A stretch of DNA of 64,000 bases from Natronomonas moolapensis 8.8.11 (GTDB lineage Archaea; Halobacteriota; Halobacteria; Halobacteriales; Haloarculaceae), in contig NC_020388.1 of assembly GCF_000591055.1 (NCBI RefSeq), positions 806,001-870,000 of the forward strand. The letters run 5' to 3'. Each line of letters starts with the position of its first letter. Position 1 is the first letter of the stretch. Both the position numbers and the translations under genes were made by a program. Below, piece after piece: positions 7,892 to 19,099 of the stretch. The notes under the pieces are model-generated. The model did not search any database. It was not told the DNA's origin and was given only the letters and a program-made list of their open reading frames with translations.

Positions 7892-8224
7892 CTACTTCCA
7901 GGGGGTTCCGACGACCTCGGCCTGAATCCCGTGGCCGATGCGTATCCGGCAGTCGGTTTCGGGTGTGGCAATACAGAGAAGAACGTACTCGGCGTCTAGC
8001 GAGCGTGTTTTCAGCGCCCGCGGCGACGCCCGGTGGCGGACGTCACCGTCGAGCAGCTCCGCGGTACAGGTTCCGCACACCCCGTACAGACAGCCGTATG
8101 GAACAGCTACGTCAGCTCTCTCCGCTGCGTCGACGATCGTTTCCCCGTTTTCGACCCGGATCGTCTCCGTTCGGCCGTCCGGCCGAACAAGTTCGACGGA
8201 GTGGGCCGCCGCGTTCGCACACAT
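7892..8224 (-). CDS. Plant-type [2Fe-2S] ferredoxin
   Basis: A 110-residue ferredoxin. The cluster ligands lie in GCLYGVCGTC (Cys-x4-Cys-x2-Cys) and the fourth Cys in YVLLCIA, the normal plant-type arrangement. It begins directly after the stop codon of the selenium-binding protein gene, with no gap, so the two were one operon and this protein is a plausible electron acceptor or partner for that oxidase. Because the upstream gene is interrupted by a TnpB element, expression of this ferredoxin may depend on read-through or on promoters inside the element. It lacks the long N-terminal insertion of the main haloarchaeal ferredoxin. Confidence 0.88.
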   Translation of the reverse strand: MCANAAAHSVELVRPDGRTETIRVENGETIVDAAERADVAVPYGCLYGVCGTCTAELLDGDVRHRASPRALKTRSLDAEYVLLCIATPETDCRIRIGHGIQAEVVGTPWK

Positions 8225-9022
8225 TCACTGCCAAACGTCGCTGGTACAGTCGCCGCCGGGCCAGCGGATCTCGTGGGCACGGGCGGGGCCACCCGGTGCG
8301 TCGCCGAAGTCGACGAGGAACTCCTCGTCGAGGTCGAGTCGGCCTTCATCCGGAAACACGTCCGCTTTGAACATCAGCGACCCCTCCTCGGCCATCTCCG
8401 GGAAGAACTGGTTGTCCCACGACGAAAACAGCGATGTCGTCCAGTAGAGCCGCGTTCCGTCCCGCGAGAGCTGGAGCATCTGTGGCGCGCCCCGAATCTC
8501 TTTGTCCTGTATCTCTTGGCGATCGCCGAACAGGCCGCCGGCCCACACCCGATCGACCAACCGCGGATTGGCCGCGTCGCTAACGTCGTACATCCGCACG
8601 TCGCCGTGGAGCCAGTTCGAAAAGAACAGATACTGGTCGTCCAGCGACAGCAGGATATCGATAATAAGCGGCGGCACTGGCATGTCCCAGTCCTCGTGTT
8701 CGCGGGGGTCCTCGTCGATGACGACGTCCCACTCCCACGCCCCGTCGGTGCTCTCGTAGAAGCGAATGATGTTCGAGGAGAGCGCCGCCCCGACGTATCC
8801 CTGCGTTTCCTCGGGGTTGTGGCTCATCCGAACTTCGAGCGGGATCCGGCCTGCATCGCCGAATTCGAGCGTCTGTACGTGCTCGCGGTCGTCCCACGAC
8901 CAGATGTGGATACTGTCGCCGTAGTTGCCGGCCTCGACGTCGTCGAGGTCGAACCCCGGATAGTACGTGTTCGGTGCTGCCCATTCACTGGAGATGAGCA
9001 CGTCGTAGCGGGGCTGATACCA
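8225..9022 (-). pseudogene. SBP56 / methanethiol oxidase, C-terminal part (disrupted gene)
   Basis: This encodes the C-terminal 265 residues of a selenium-binding protein of the SBP56 family, beginning WYQPRYDVLISSEWA and running through DDVEAGNYGDS, SNWLHGDVRMYDVSD and RLYWTTSLFSSWD to the end. Bacterial SBP56 proteins include a copper-dependent methanethiol oxidase. The N-terminal part is at 10759-11364. The two halves are separated by a 1.7-kb TnpB element and would join in frame, ...GAT TAC | TGG TAT..., to give a 467-residue protein, the usual family length. An open frame runs on into the element, so a hybrid product is conceivable but is unlikely to fold. Confidence 0.9.
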
Positions 9023-9074
9023 TTGACTTCCTCCCACCCCTGAAGGGGTGGGATTCCTCCGGTGGGGATTTCGG

Positions 9075-10454
<1,380 letters not shown>

Positions 10455-10482
10455 CGCTGTACCAACGTGTAGCTCCTGAACC

Positions 10483-10490
10483 TATATATA
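10483..10490 (+). promoter_or_regulatory. Symmetric TATATATA box between tnpB and the small gene
   Basis: A self-complementary TATATATA lies 28 bp before the tnpB start on the minus strand and 23 bp before the ATG of the small gene on the plus strand. One TATA box could serve both directions and give leaderless or near-leaderless transcripts. Confidence 0.5.
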
Positions 10491-10513
10491 AGTTGGGTAT
10501 GTATGGGTTAAGT

Positions 10514-10660
10514 ATGGGTGAGACGAATAAGATATATGTCGAGATGGACGACGACGAGCAGTACGAGGAGTTGAAGCGGATCAAGAAGAAACACGGGTTG
10601 ACATGGAAGGGACTGCTATTGCAGGGAGCGCGGCGAATGGAAGGTGACGACGCGGTGTAG
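10514..10660 (+). CDS. Small ribbon-helix-helix-like protein carried by the TnpB element
   Basis: A 48-residue ORF, divergent from tnpB and wholly inside the element. The protein starts MGETNKIYVEMDDDEQYEEL and continues with a basic KRIKKKHGLTWKG helix-turn-helix stretch and a short hydrophobic helix, LLLQGARRME. The plan of one strand then two helices resembles small ribbon-helix-helix DNA-binding proteins. Such a protein could repress the shared promoter or act as a cofactor of transposition. Short genes of this kind next to haloarchaeal TnpB genes are familiar but uncharacterised to my knowledge. The fold assignment is inferred from pattern only. Confidence 0.6.
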   Translation: MGETNKIYVEMDDDEQYEELKRIKKKHGLTWKGLLLQGARRMEGDDAV

Positions 10661-10758
10661 GCGGTGGGAAATCCACGCCGGCCATCGGACGTGGTTAGCT
10701 TCCCTGTTGTCGGCTTCATCCCACGGCTAAAGCCGTGGGCTTTCGCCTCGCTACCGCT

Positions 10759-11364
10759 GTAATCGTAGTTCATCTCCATCGCACCGCGGTCGGCTTCCCA
10801 GCGGCCGTCGATGCTGAAGTCCTCTTGATCCAACTGGAGGAAGCCGCCGGGGAGTTCACCGTCAGCGTCGCCCAGCATGCTGATGACGATTTTGCCACCC
10901 GGGACGCAGTGAACGGTGTGTGGTGCCGAGAGGTCGTACTCGAACAACTCCTCAGGTTCGATGACGGTCACGATCTCCGGGTCGCGTGGCTCCTCGGCGT
11001 CAATGACGTGGATGCGCGAGGAACGCTGTCCGGGGACGATCAGATACTGTCGCGACAGTCCCTCCGCGTGACAGGACGACGAGCAGGCGTTCCAGCCGAA
11101 GTGGTGGAGTTCGTCGCCCTTGTTCGGCATCTCTACGGTGTCGATGAGTTCGCTGTACGTGTCCGAGGCAGGATCAAGATCGACGACGCCGACGAATCCC
11201 GGACCGTCGTTTTGCATCCCCACTCGTGGAGCCATCACGTACGCCGTTTGCTCCCGACCGCTCTCGGTCCGCATCGCCGCCGGCGTCGGGTACCCGGGCC
11301 CCCCGACATCGCGGTGTTCGTGGGCGTGGTGTTCCGTGGTGTCATCGGAGTTATCAGTACTCAT
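10759..11364 (-). pseudogene. SBP56 / methanethiol oxidase, N-terminal part (disrupted gene)
   Basis: The first 202 codons of the SBP56 gene. After an acidic, His-rich haloarchaeal N-terminus the family core begins at AYVMAPRVG. It includes DELHHFGWNACSSSCH, with the conserved Cys and His region of selenium-binding proteins, and RIHVIDAEEPRDPEI. The gene breaks after MEMNYDY at codon TAC, where the TnpB element starts. Both halves otherwise look undamaged, which points to a recent insertion. An AT-rich box at 11386-11396 lies about 22 bp upstream of the ATG and is the likely promoter. Confidence 0.9.
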
Positions 11365-11520
11365 CGCGTTTTCAATTCGGATTCATTATAATTAATTGTA
11401 TGGGATAACGCCCCGTCGCGACAGCGTGTGGCGACCGTCGCGGTCGCGGTCGTTACGGTCGGAAACGTCGAGCGACCCCGAACAGTTGAGAACGTGGGGC
11501 GCTAAACACGGCCGATCCCA

Positions 11521-12789
11521 GTGTCACAACCAGATCGGACACACGACCTCGTTGTCTGGGGCGCGACCGGCGTCGCCGGCCGACTCGTCGCCGACTACCT
11601 CACAGAGCAGTACTCGCCGAGCGAGCTCTCGATCGCACTCGGCGGGCGCGACAAACCGCGACTCGGTGAGTTAGAAGCCACACTTGTCGACCGACGGTCT
11701 GCATGGGAGGATATCCCGATCGTGATCGGCGATGCGACCGAGCCGGGGAGCCTGCGGAGAATTGCTGAAACCACACGTGTCGTCTGTACGACTGTCGGAC
11801 CGTACACAACGTATGGGACGCCGCTCGTCGAAGCGTGTATCGCCGCCGGAACGGACTACTGTGACCTGACGGGGGAAGTCAACTGGGTGCGGGAGACGAT
11901 CGACCGCTACCACGATGACGCGGTCGCGGCGGCTACCCGCATCGTTCACAGTTGTGGGTTCGATTCCGTCCCGGCCGACCTCGGTACGCAACTCGTCCAG
12001 TCGTTCGCTATCGATACGTTCGGAACCCCGTGTGACGTGGCTCGCATCTATCTCGAAGACGGTCGCGGCGAAGTGAGCGGCGGGACGTTGGCCAGTGCAG
12101 CCGAGGTGTTCCAAGCCGCGTCGGAGGATCCACTAGCTCAACAAACGCTTCGGAATCCGTACTCGCTGGCACCCAGAGGGGAGCGCAACGGTGTCGATCC
12201 AGGCGCCCAGACAACGGTAAAAAAGGATTCACTGCGATCGGAGTGGACGGCGCCGTCGCCGATGGCGCTGGTGAACGAGCGGGTCGTTCGTCGCAGCAAC
12301 GCCTTGCTCCGGTATCCGTGGGGCCGCGAGTTCGAGTGCACGGAGGTGGTGCCGACGGGTGACGGTCTCGGCGGTCTGGCACGGGCGAGCGCCGTTGCAA
12401 CCGGCCTCAAGGCCGTGACGGCGGGGATGGCGTTCTCCCCGACACGGGAGGGGTTACGTCGATTCGTGTTCCCGGACCCCGGAGACGGGCCGACGCGCGA
12501 GCAGACCGAAGACGGCTACTTTACCGTCCGTGTTCTCGGCCGCGGGATCGCTGGTGACGGCCCGTTCGTCGTCGAGAGCCAAGTGAGTGCCGACCGGGAC
12601 CCGGGATACGGGGCGACTGCACGGATGCTCAGCGAGGCAGCGGTGTGTCTCGTGCGTGGGGAGATCGACTCGCCGCTTGAAGGAGGTGTTCTCACGCCCG
12701 CGTCGGGTATCGGCGAACCGCTTGCTGATCGGCTCCGGCAGGCCGGCCTGACCGTTGCGGTCGACGAGTGGGATGGACCCCCGGCGTGA
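11521..12789 (+). CDS. Saccharopine dehydrogenase-like / trans-acting enoyl reductase-type oxidoreductase
   Basis: A 422-residue protein starting at GTG. The N-terminal Rossmann domain has LVVWGATGVAGRLVADYL, SIALGGRDKPRL and TTVGPYTTYGTPLVEACI, the signature of the saccharopine dehydrogenase NADP-binding family. The substrate-domain motif CGFDSVPADLG follows near residue 142. Family members include the mycobacterial trans-acting enoyl reductase of lipid synthesis and eukaryotic SCCPDH; true saccharopine metabolism is not implied. The gene is divergent from SBP56 and convergent with thrS, so it is probably a single-gene unit. A role in lipid or isoprenoid reduction is possible but not shown. 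Confidence 0.82.
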   Translation: MSQPDRTHDLVVWGATGVAGRLVADYLTEQYSPSELSIALGGRDKPRLGELEATLVDRRSAWEDIPIVIGDATEPGSLRRIAETTRVVCTTVGPYTTYGTPLVEACIAAGTDYCDLTGEVNWVRETIDRYHDDAVAAATRIVHSCGFDSVPADLGTQLVQSFAIDTFGTPCDVARIYLEDGRGEVSGGTLASAAEVFQAASEDPLAQQTLRNPYSLAPRGERNGVDPGAQTTVKKDSLRSEWTAPSPMALVNERVVRRSNALLRYPWGREFECTEVVPTGDGLGGLARASAVATGLKAVTAGMAFSPTREGLRRFVFPDPGDGPTREQTEDGYFTVRVLGRGIAGDGPFVVESQVSADRDPGYGATARMLSEAAVCLVRGEIDSPLEGGVLTPASGIGEPLADRLRQAGLTVAVDEWDGPPA

Positions 12790-12912
12790 GCGCCCGGACC
12801 GCACAAGATCAGTGTGAGGTGTTTGTTCGTATTGGCGGGAGTCTACTGCGTCGCCGAAGAGCGCTTGACAGTCGGATGGGTCATCGAGTCCGTCCGTGCA
12901 CGCTATATGACG

Positions 12913-14841
<1,929 letters not shown>

Positions 14842-14991
14842 GGCTACGATAACTTCCGGGGGCCGCATAAGTCCAGCCTTTCGCCGGTGGCGGCTCCGTT
14901 GCTCTCCGCCGTGGCTACCCCGTCACCACTCGAAGCGGTCCCCGACGCCGAGTCCAGCCGCTTTATTGTTCTCTCGCCGCTAGGCTCCGAT

Positions 14992-15768
14992 ATGATATTC
15001 GGATTCGGCGAGGACGACGACGCGGAGTCGACCGACGAGGCGAACAACGACACCCCCGAGGGGACGGAGGCGGACGCCGGGGCAGTCGACACCGACGACG
15101 GGGACGGTACCGACGACGCCGAGTCGGACGCGCGCGAGCCGAGCGAGGACGAGCCGGACGACGACAGCGCGACCGAACCTGGATTGGGCGGCGATGCGGA
15201 CGGCTCTCCGGACGCGGACACCGACGCCTCGGACGTCAAGCCGGACGACGGCGACGGGGACGACGAGGACGTAGATCCCGAATCGATCTCGACGATCGAC
15301 CGGATCGTCCTCGACCCCGAGGAGTTGGTCCAGGCAGTCGCGTACAACGGTCAAGAAGACATCGGCCAGAAGTCAAAGGCGGTGTACAGCCTTCGGCCGC
15401 CGTTCGCGCCGACGGTCCGACCGGGCATGAAACACCTCGAGGAGCACTCGGTCGAGGGGAAAGCCGACGACGAGATTCACCTGCGCCCCTTCCGGTTCGT
15501 CGTCGAGGGGCGGGCCGTGATCGAACAGCGCCCGACACGGCAACTCGCGAGAGAGGAGATGGACGCCGACGACCCCACCGACGCGGCGATCGAGGCGTGG
15601 ATCGACGAGGCGATGGAAGCTTGGAAGGGTCACGTCCGGGGGAACCTCGCCGAGTCGGTCGACATCTTCTCGCCGCACGGGATGACGATCGTCGACGTCG
15701 AGTACGAACCGGAGCCCGAGGCCGAGGCCGAGCCTGACTCCGACTCCGACCCCGGCGCTCTGGAGTGA
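14992..15768 (+). CDS. Conserved haloarchaeal acidic protein, function unknown
   Basis: A 258-residue protein. The first 95 residues are almost only Asp, Glu, Thr, Gly and Ser and look disordered. A globular part follows, with SISTIDRIVLDPEELVQAVAYNGQ and TVRPGMKHLEEHS. The tail is again acidic (EPEPEAEAEPDSDSDPG). No catalytic motif is recognised. The ATG at 14992 follows a TTTATTG box about 25 bp upstream. The next gene starts inside its stop region with a 4-bp overlap, so the two are translationally coupled. Confidence 0.75.
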   Translation: MIFGFGEDDDAESTDEANNDTPEGTEADAGAVDTDDGDGTDDAESDAREPSEDEPDDDSATEPGLGGDADGSPDADTDASDVKPDDGDGDDEDVDPESISTIDRIVLDPEELVQAVAYNGQEDIGQKSKAVYSLRPPFAPTVRPGMKHLEEHSVEGKADDEIHLRPFRFVVEGRAVIEQRPTRQLAREEMDADDPTDAAIEAWIDEAMEAWKGHVRGNLAESVDIFSPHGMTIVDVEYEPEPEAEAEPDSDSDPGALE

Positions 15769-15977
15769 TTCGCGTGCGGGAGGGGTATCCGAAGCGGCCG
15801 CCCGAGGGCGTGCCCCCGGAGCATCGCGAACGCGCCCGCACGCTCCAACTCGAACTCCTCGTCCTCGAGGCACGTCTCGATGCCGCGAACTTCGAGGACG
15901 AGGAGGCGTTCCGGCGCGCGATCGACGAGCGGCGCTCGGAACTGGACTCGCTTCGCGACCCGGCGGCGGACGCGTAA
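15765..15977 (+). CDS. Small coiled-coil protein coupled to the preceding gene
   Basis: A 70-residue protein starting at GTG within the GTGA overlap with the upstream gene. After a short basic N-terminus (MIRVREGYPKRPPEGVPPEH) the rest is predicted to be two amphipathic helices, RARTLQLELLVLEARLDAAN and FRRAIDERRSELDSLRD, a likely helical hairpin or dimer. The tight coupling suggests it works with its neighbour. The family is not recognised. Confidence 0.65.
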   Translation: MIRVREGYPKRPPEGVPPEHRERARTLQLELLVLEARLDAANFEDEEAFRRAIDERRSELDSLRDPAADA

Positions 15978-16052
15978 TTCATTTGTAATCCTCGTCCGTC
16001 GATATATAAACCCCGCGAGCCGCTCCGTGAACTCTCGACCCGGTCGCGCCGC

Positions 16053-16973
16053 TCAGAAGATGTCTGCCTGTCGGTACACCGAGAGCCCGTCGCCGGTGAT
16101 CTCGTAGGGTTTCGTCTCCCGGGAGTGGTTGGCGTTTCTGATCTTCTGGATCTCGACGGCCAGCCGCGTCTCTCCGAACTCCGATCGGACGTACTGGAGG
16201 ACGAAGACGGCGTCCGTCAGGTACTCGATGATGCCGTGTTTGGAGGTGTAGGCGTCCCGGTCGCTCGCCTCGCTCGTCAGCATCGTCGTGACGCCCGCCC
16301 GTTTGAGCGACTTCGTGAAGTCGAACACCTCGGTTCGACGCCTGGACTGCTCGTCGTACATCATCTCGAGCAACGAAACCGAGTCGAGTACGAGCCGCTC
16401 GGCCCCGAACGCCGAGACGAGCCGTGGGAGGTCGTTTCGGATCGACGTGAGGCTGTTGGCCATCTCGATCGGGTCCAGATCGACGATCGCCAGTTGCTCG
16501 TCGGCGACGTACTCATCGAAGGGCCAACCCTTCTCCTTGGCCGCCCGCTCGACGGCCGAGGCGCCCTCCTCCAGCGTGATGAACACCGCCTTCTCGCCGG
16601 CCTCGAGCCCGTGGTTGATAAACTGCAACCCGAAGGTGGTCTTCCCGGTCCCGGCCGATCCCATCGTGACCATCAGCGAACGCTCGGGGACGCCGCCCTG
16701 GATCATCTGGTCGAGGCCGCCGATGCCGAGTTCGATGCGCGGGATATCCGACTCGAAGGACTCCTCGAACTCGTCACCGCTCGCGCCCGCTCCGGCGTCG
16801 AGGGCGGCCTCGAAGTCCGCCATCTCCGGGCCGTCGCCCCCGCCGGAGGAGGCGGCGTCGAAGGCGGCCTCGAAGTCATCCGTCGTCGGCTCGCCGCCGG
16901 TCGGGTCGTCCGCGAGCGACTCGTCGTCCCTGCCGTCAGGGCCGTCCCGCTCGAACCAATCGTCGTCACTCAT
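16053..16973 (-). CDS. KaiC-like RecA-superfamily ATPase
   Basis: A 306-residue protein. An acidic disordered N-terminus (about 1-75) precedes a single KaiC/RecA-type domain beginning IELGIGGLDQMIQGGVPERS. Walker A is GSAGTGKTT (105-113), a family VFITLEEG lies near 130, and Walker B is ERLVLDSVSLL (about 192-202). One ATPase domain only, so it is an archaeal KaiC paralogue and not the two-domain cyanobacterial clock protein. Archaeal relatives are signal-transduction ATPases, some tied to motility or taxis, and their partners are poorly known. A TATA-like CATATAAG about 55 bp upstream suggests a short leader. Confidence 0.85.
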   Translation of the reverse strand: MSDDDWFERDGPDGRDDESLADDPTGGEPTTDDFEAAFDAASSGGGDGPEMADFEAALDAGAGASGDEFEESFESDIPRIELGIGGLDQMIQGGVPERSLMVTMGSAGTGKTTFGLQFINHGLEAGEKAVFITLEEGASAVERAAKEKGWPFDEYVADEQLAIVDLDPIEMANSLTSIRNDLPRLVSAFGAERLVLDSVSLLEMMYDEQSRRRTEVFDFTKSLKRAGVTTMLTSEASDRDAYTSKHGIIEYLTDAVFVLQYVRSEFGETRLAVEIQKIRNANHSRETKPYEITGDGLSVYRQADIF

Positions 16974-17126
16974 TTCCGCCCCCCGGTCGGCGCGCCCATA
17001 CCAGTACGTTCGGCCGCCGGGGACTTATATGGACGGCTCCGGTTCGGGCGCGTCCGCGCCGCCCGCACTGTCCGCGCGCTCGGGCAGTCGGGGAGCTTTT
17101 GTCGCCGGCTGTCGAAGGTCGATCAG

Positions 17127-17939
17127 ATGCATATCGGCGTCGTCGCAAAGCGTGACACCCCGCGTGCCGTCGAGCTCGCGGGCCGGATCCGACGCCGCGT
17201 GGACGCGACCGTCACGCTCGACGAGTTGACCGCCGAGGCGCTCGGCACCGAGGGCCGCTCGGTCGGAGCGCTCGCGGCCTGTGATCTCGTGGTCTCTATC
17301 GGCGGCGACGGGACGTTCCTCTTTGCCGCTCGCGAGGTGTCGCCGACGCCGATTATGGGGGTCAATCTCGGTGAAGTCGGCTTTCTGAACGCCGTGTCGC
17401 CGGGCGACTGCGTCGGGTCGGTTCGGTCGGCGGTCGATCGCCTCCGGGGTGGTGAAGCGACGTTTCAGGAACTTCCACAGATCCAGGCGGCGGGTGACGG
17501 CTGGGAGCTTCCGGCGGCGGTCAACGAGGTCGCGATCCTCGGGCCACAGCGCGGCCGGAACAACGGAATCGGCTTCGAGGTCCGCGTCGACGGCGAACGC
17601 TACGCGGGAGGACGAGGTGACGGCGTGCTCGTCTCGACGCCCGCGGGATCGACCGCTTACAACCTCAGCGAGGGCGGCCCACTCGTCCACCCCGACGTGT
17701 CGGCGTTCGTCGTCACCGAGATGTGCCCCGTAGAGCCGATGCCCTCGCTCGCCGTCCCGACGGTGGCCGAAATAACCGTCCGAGTCGAGAGCGCGGCGAG
17801 CGCCGTCGTCGTCGCGGACGGCCGGAGCCGCGAGCGCGTCGACCTGCCGAGTACCGTTTCGCTCCGCCCTGCGGAGACGCCCGTTCGGATCGCCGGCCCG
17901 CGGCTGGAGTTCTTCACCGCGCTCGGGAAGCTCGAGTGA
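17127..17939 (+). CDS. nadK: NAD kinase
   Basis: A 270-residue NAD(+)/NADH kinase that makes NADP. Motifs in order: VVSIGGDGTFL with the catalytic GGDG at 59-62, GVNLGEVGFLN, the NEVAI loop, DGVLVSTPAGSTAYNLSEGGPLVHP, and FVVTEMCPVEPMPSLAVP. All are diagnostic of the ATP-NAD kinase fold. The open frame extends far upstream as an antisense shadow of the KaiC-like gene; the ATG at 17127 fits the family N-terminus (MHIGVVAKRD). It is divergent from the KaiC-like gene and 69 bp before mptA. Confidence 0.92.
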   Translation: MHIGVVAKRDTPRAVELAGRIRRRVDATVTLDELTAEALGTEGRSVGALAACDLVVSIGGDGTFLFAAREVSPTPIMGVNLGEVGFLNAVSPGDCVGSVRSAVDRLRGGEATFQELPQIQAAGDGWELPAAVNEVAILGPQRGRNNGIGFEVRVDGERYAGGRGDGVLVSTPAGSTAYNLSEGGPLVHPDVSAFVVTEMCPVEPMPSLAVPTVAEITVRVESAASAVVVADGRSRERVDLPSTVSLRPAETPVRIAGPRLEFFTALGKLE

Positions 17940-18008
17940 CCGGTTCGGCTGGCAGGCGGGCTGCCCCTTCCGAAAGCGATAACGGTGCTGCGGCCTTTTA
18001 AATAAGTA

Positions 18009-18950
18009 ATGAGCCAGCAGCTGCCGGACGTCCAGGCGTCCAGCCCCGAAGTCAGCGTCGGCCTCAACCGGGTCGGCGTGACGGGTGTCGAAAAGCTCGT
18101 GAAACTCCACCGACCGGAGGACCGCCCGATCGTCCTGATGGCGGAGTTCGAGGTGTTCGTCGACCTCCCCGGCTGGCGGAAAGGGGCGGACATGAGCCGG
18201 AACATGGAGGTCGTCGACGAGATGCTCGAGGAGGCCGTCTCCGAGCCCGCCCTCCGGGTCGAGGACGTCTGTGGCGACGTCGCCGAGCGCCTCATCGAGA
18301 AACACGACTACACGACGGAAGCCGAGGTCCGCATGGAAGCCGAATACGTAATCCGCGAGGAGACGCCGGCGACCGACCGGCCGACGCAGGCGACGGCCGA
18401 CATCGTCGCCTCCGCGACCGCCAGCGAGGACGGCACCACGCGCGAGGAGATCGGTTGTCACGTCGTCGGGATGACCGTCTGCCCGTGCTCGCAGGGTATG
18501 AGCGAGTCGCGGGCCCGCGACGTGCTCGAAGGCCTCGACGTCGAGCGGGAGACGATCGACGCGTTCCTCGAGGAGGTCCCACAGCCCGGTCACTCACAGC
18601 GCGGCCACGCGACGTTGACCGTCGAGACGTCCGGCCAGCCGCAGGTCGACCTCAACGACCTCATCGAGATCGCCCGCGACTCGATGAGCGCGCGGATCTA
18701 CAACCTCGCGAAGCGGCCCGACGAGGACCACATGACCTTCCAGAGCCACAGCGACGCGAAGTTCGTAGAGGACTGCGTCCGGGCGATGGCCGATGGCCTC
18801 GTCGAGACTTACCCCGACCTCCCCGACGACACGGTCGTTAGCATGGAACAATCCAACGACGAGTCGATCCACCAGCACAACGCCCACGCCGAGCGCGTCG
18901 CCGAGTTCGGACAACTTGCGGACGAAGTCGACGGCGAAACGGACGTCTGA
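18009..18950 (+). CDS. mptA: GTP cyclohydrolase MptA
   Basis: A 313-residue Fe(II)-dependent GTP cyclohydrolase of the FolE2/MptA family, which opens GTP to 7,8-dihydro-D-neopterin 2',3'-cyclic phosphate, the first step of archaeal pterin (methanopterin/tetrahydrofolate) synthesis. Diagnostic stretches: [20 protein letters not shown] at the N-terminus, [33 protein letters not shown] with the metal-binding Cys, and HSQRGHATL. Length and N-terminus match haloarchaeal MptA, which supports the ATG at 18009. A T-rich run just after the stop (about 18967-18972) may terminate transcription. Confidence 0.94.
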   Translation: MSQQLPDVQASSPEVSVGLNRVGVTGVEKLVKLHRPEDRPIVLMAEFEVFVDLPGWRKGADMSRNMEVVDEMLEEAVSEPALRVEDVCGDVAERLIEKHDYTTEAEVRMEAEYVIREETPATDRPTQATADIVASATASEDGTTREEIGCHVVGMTVCPCSQGMSESRARDVLEGLDVERETIDAFLEEVPQPGHSQRGHATLTVETSGQPQVDLNDLIEIARDSMSARIYNLAKRPDEDHMTFQSHSDAKFVEDCVRAMADGLVETYPDLPDDTVVSMEQSNDESIHQHNAHAERVAEFGQLADEVDGETDV

Positions 18951-19099
18951 ATACCTCGGACGGGTCTTTTTCCCTGCCTGTTTCTATATTGCCCCCGGCT
19001 CGTGAGAGACGTGCTCGCGTCCGGCAGAAACACCGAACGGCACGTCAGACGTTGTGGATAGATCGTTCCCCCTCGAACATCGAGGCGGCTCCGATCTTT

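Noticed and set aside
15236-15982. Long minus-strand ORF opposite the acidic protein genes, with a TATA box 20 bp before its ATG
   Set aside because: The translation is almost only Arg, Ser, Pro and Gly, the usual shadow of a GC-rich acidic gene. Only the promoter is kept as a finding.
16053-16973. KaiC-like protein as a circadian clock component
   Set aside because: It has a single ATPase domain and no kaiA/kaiB nearby; archaeal KaiC paralogues are not clock proteins by default.
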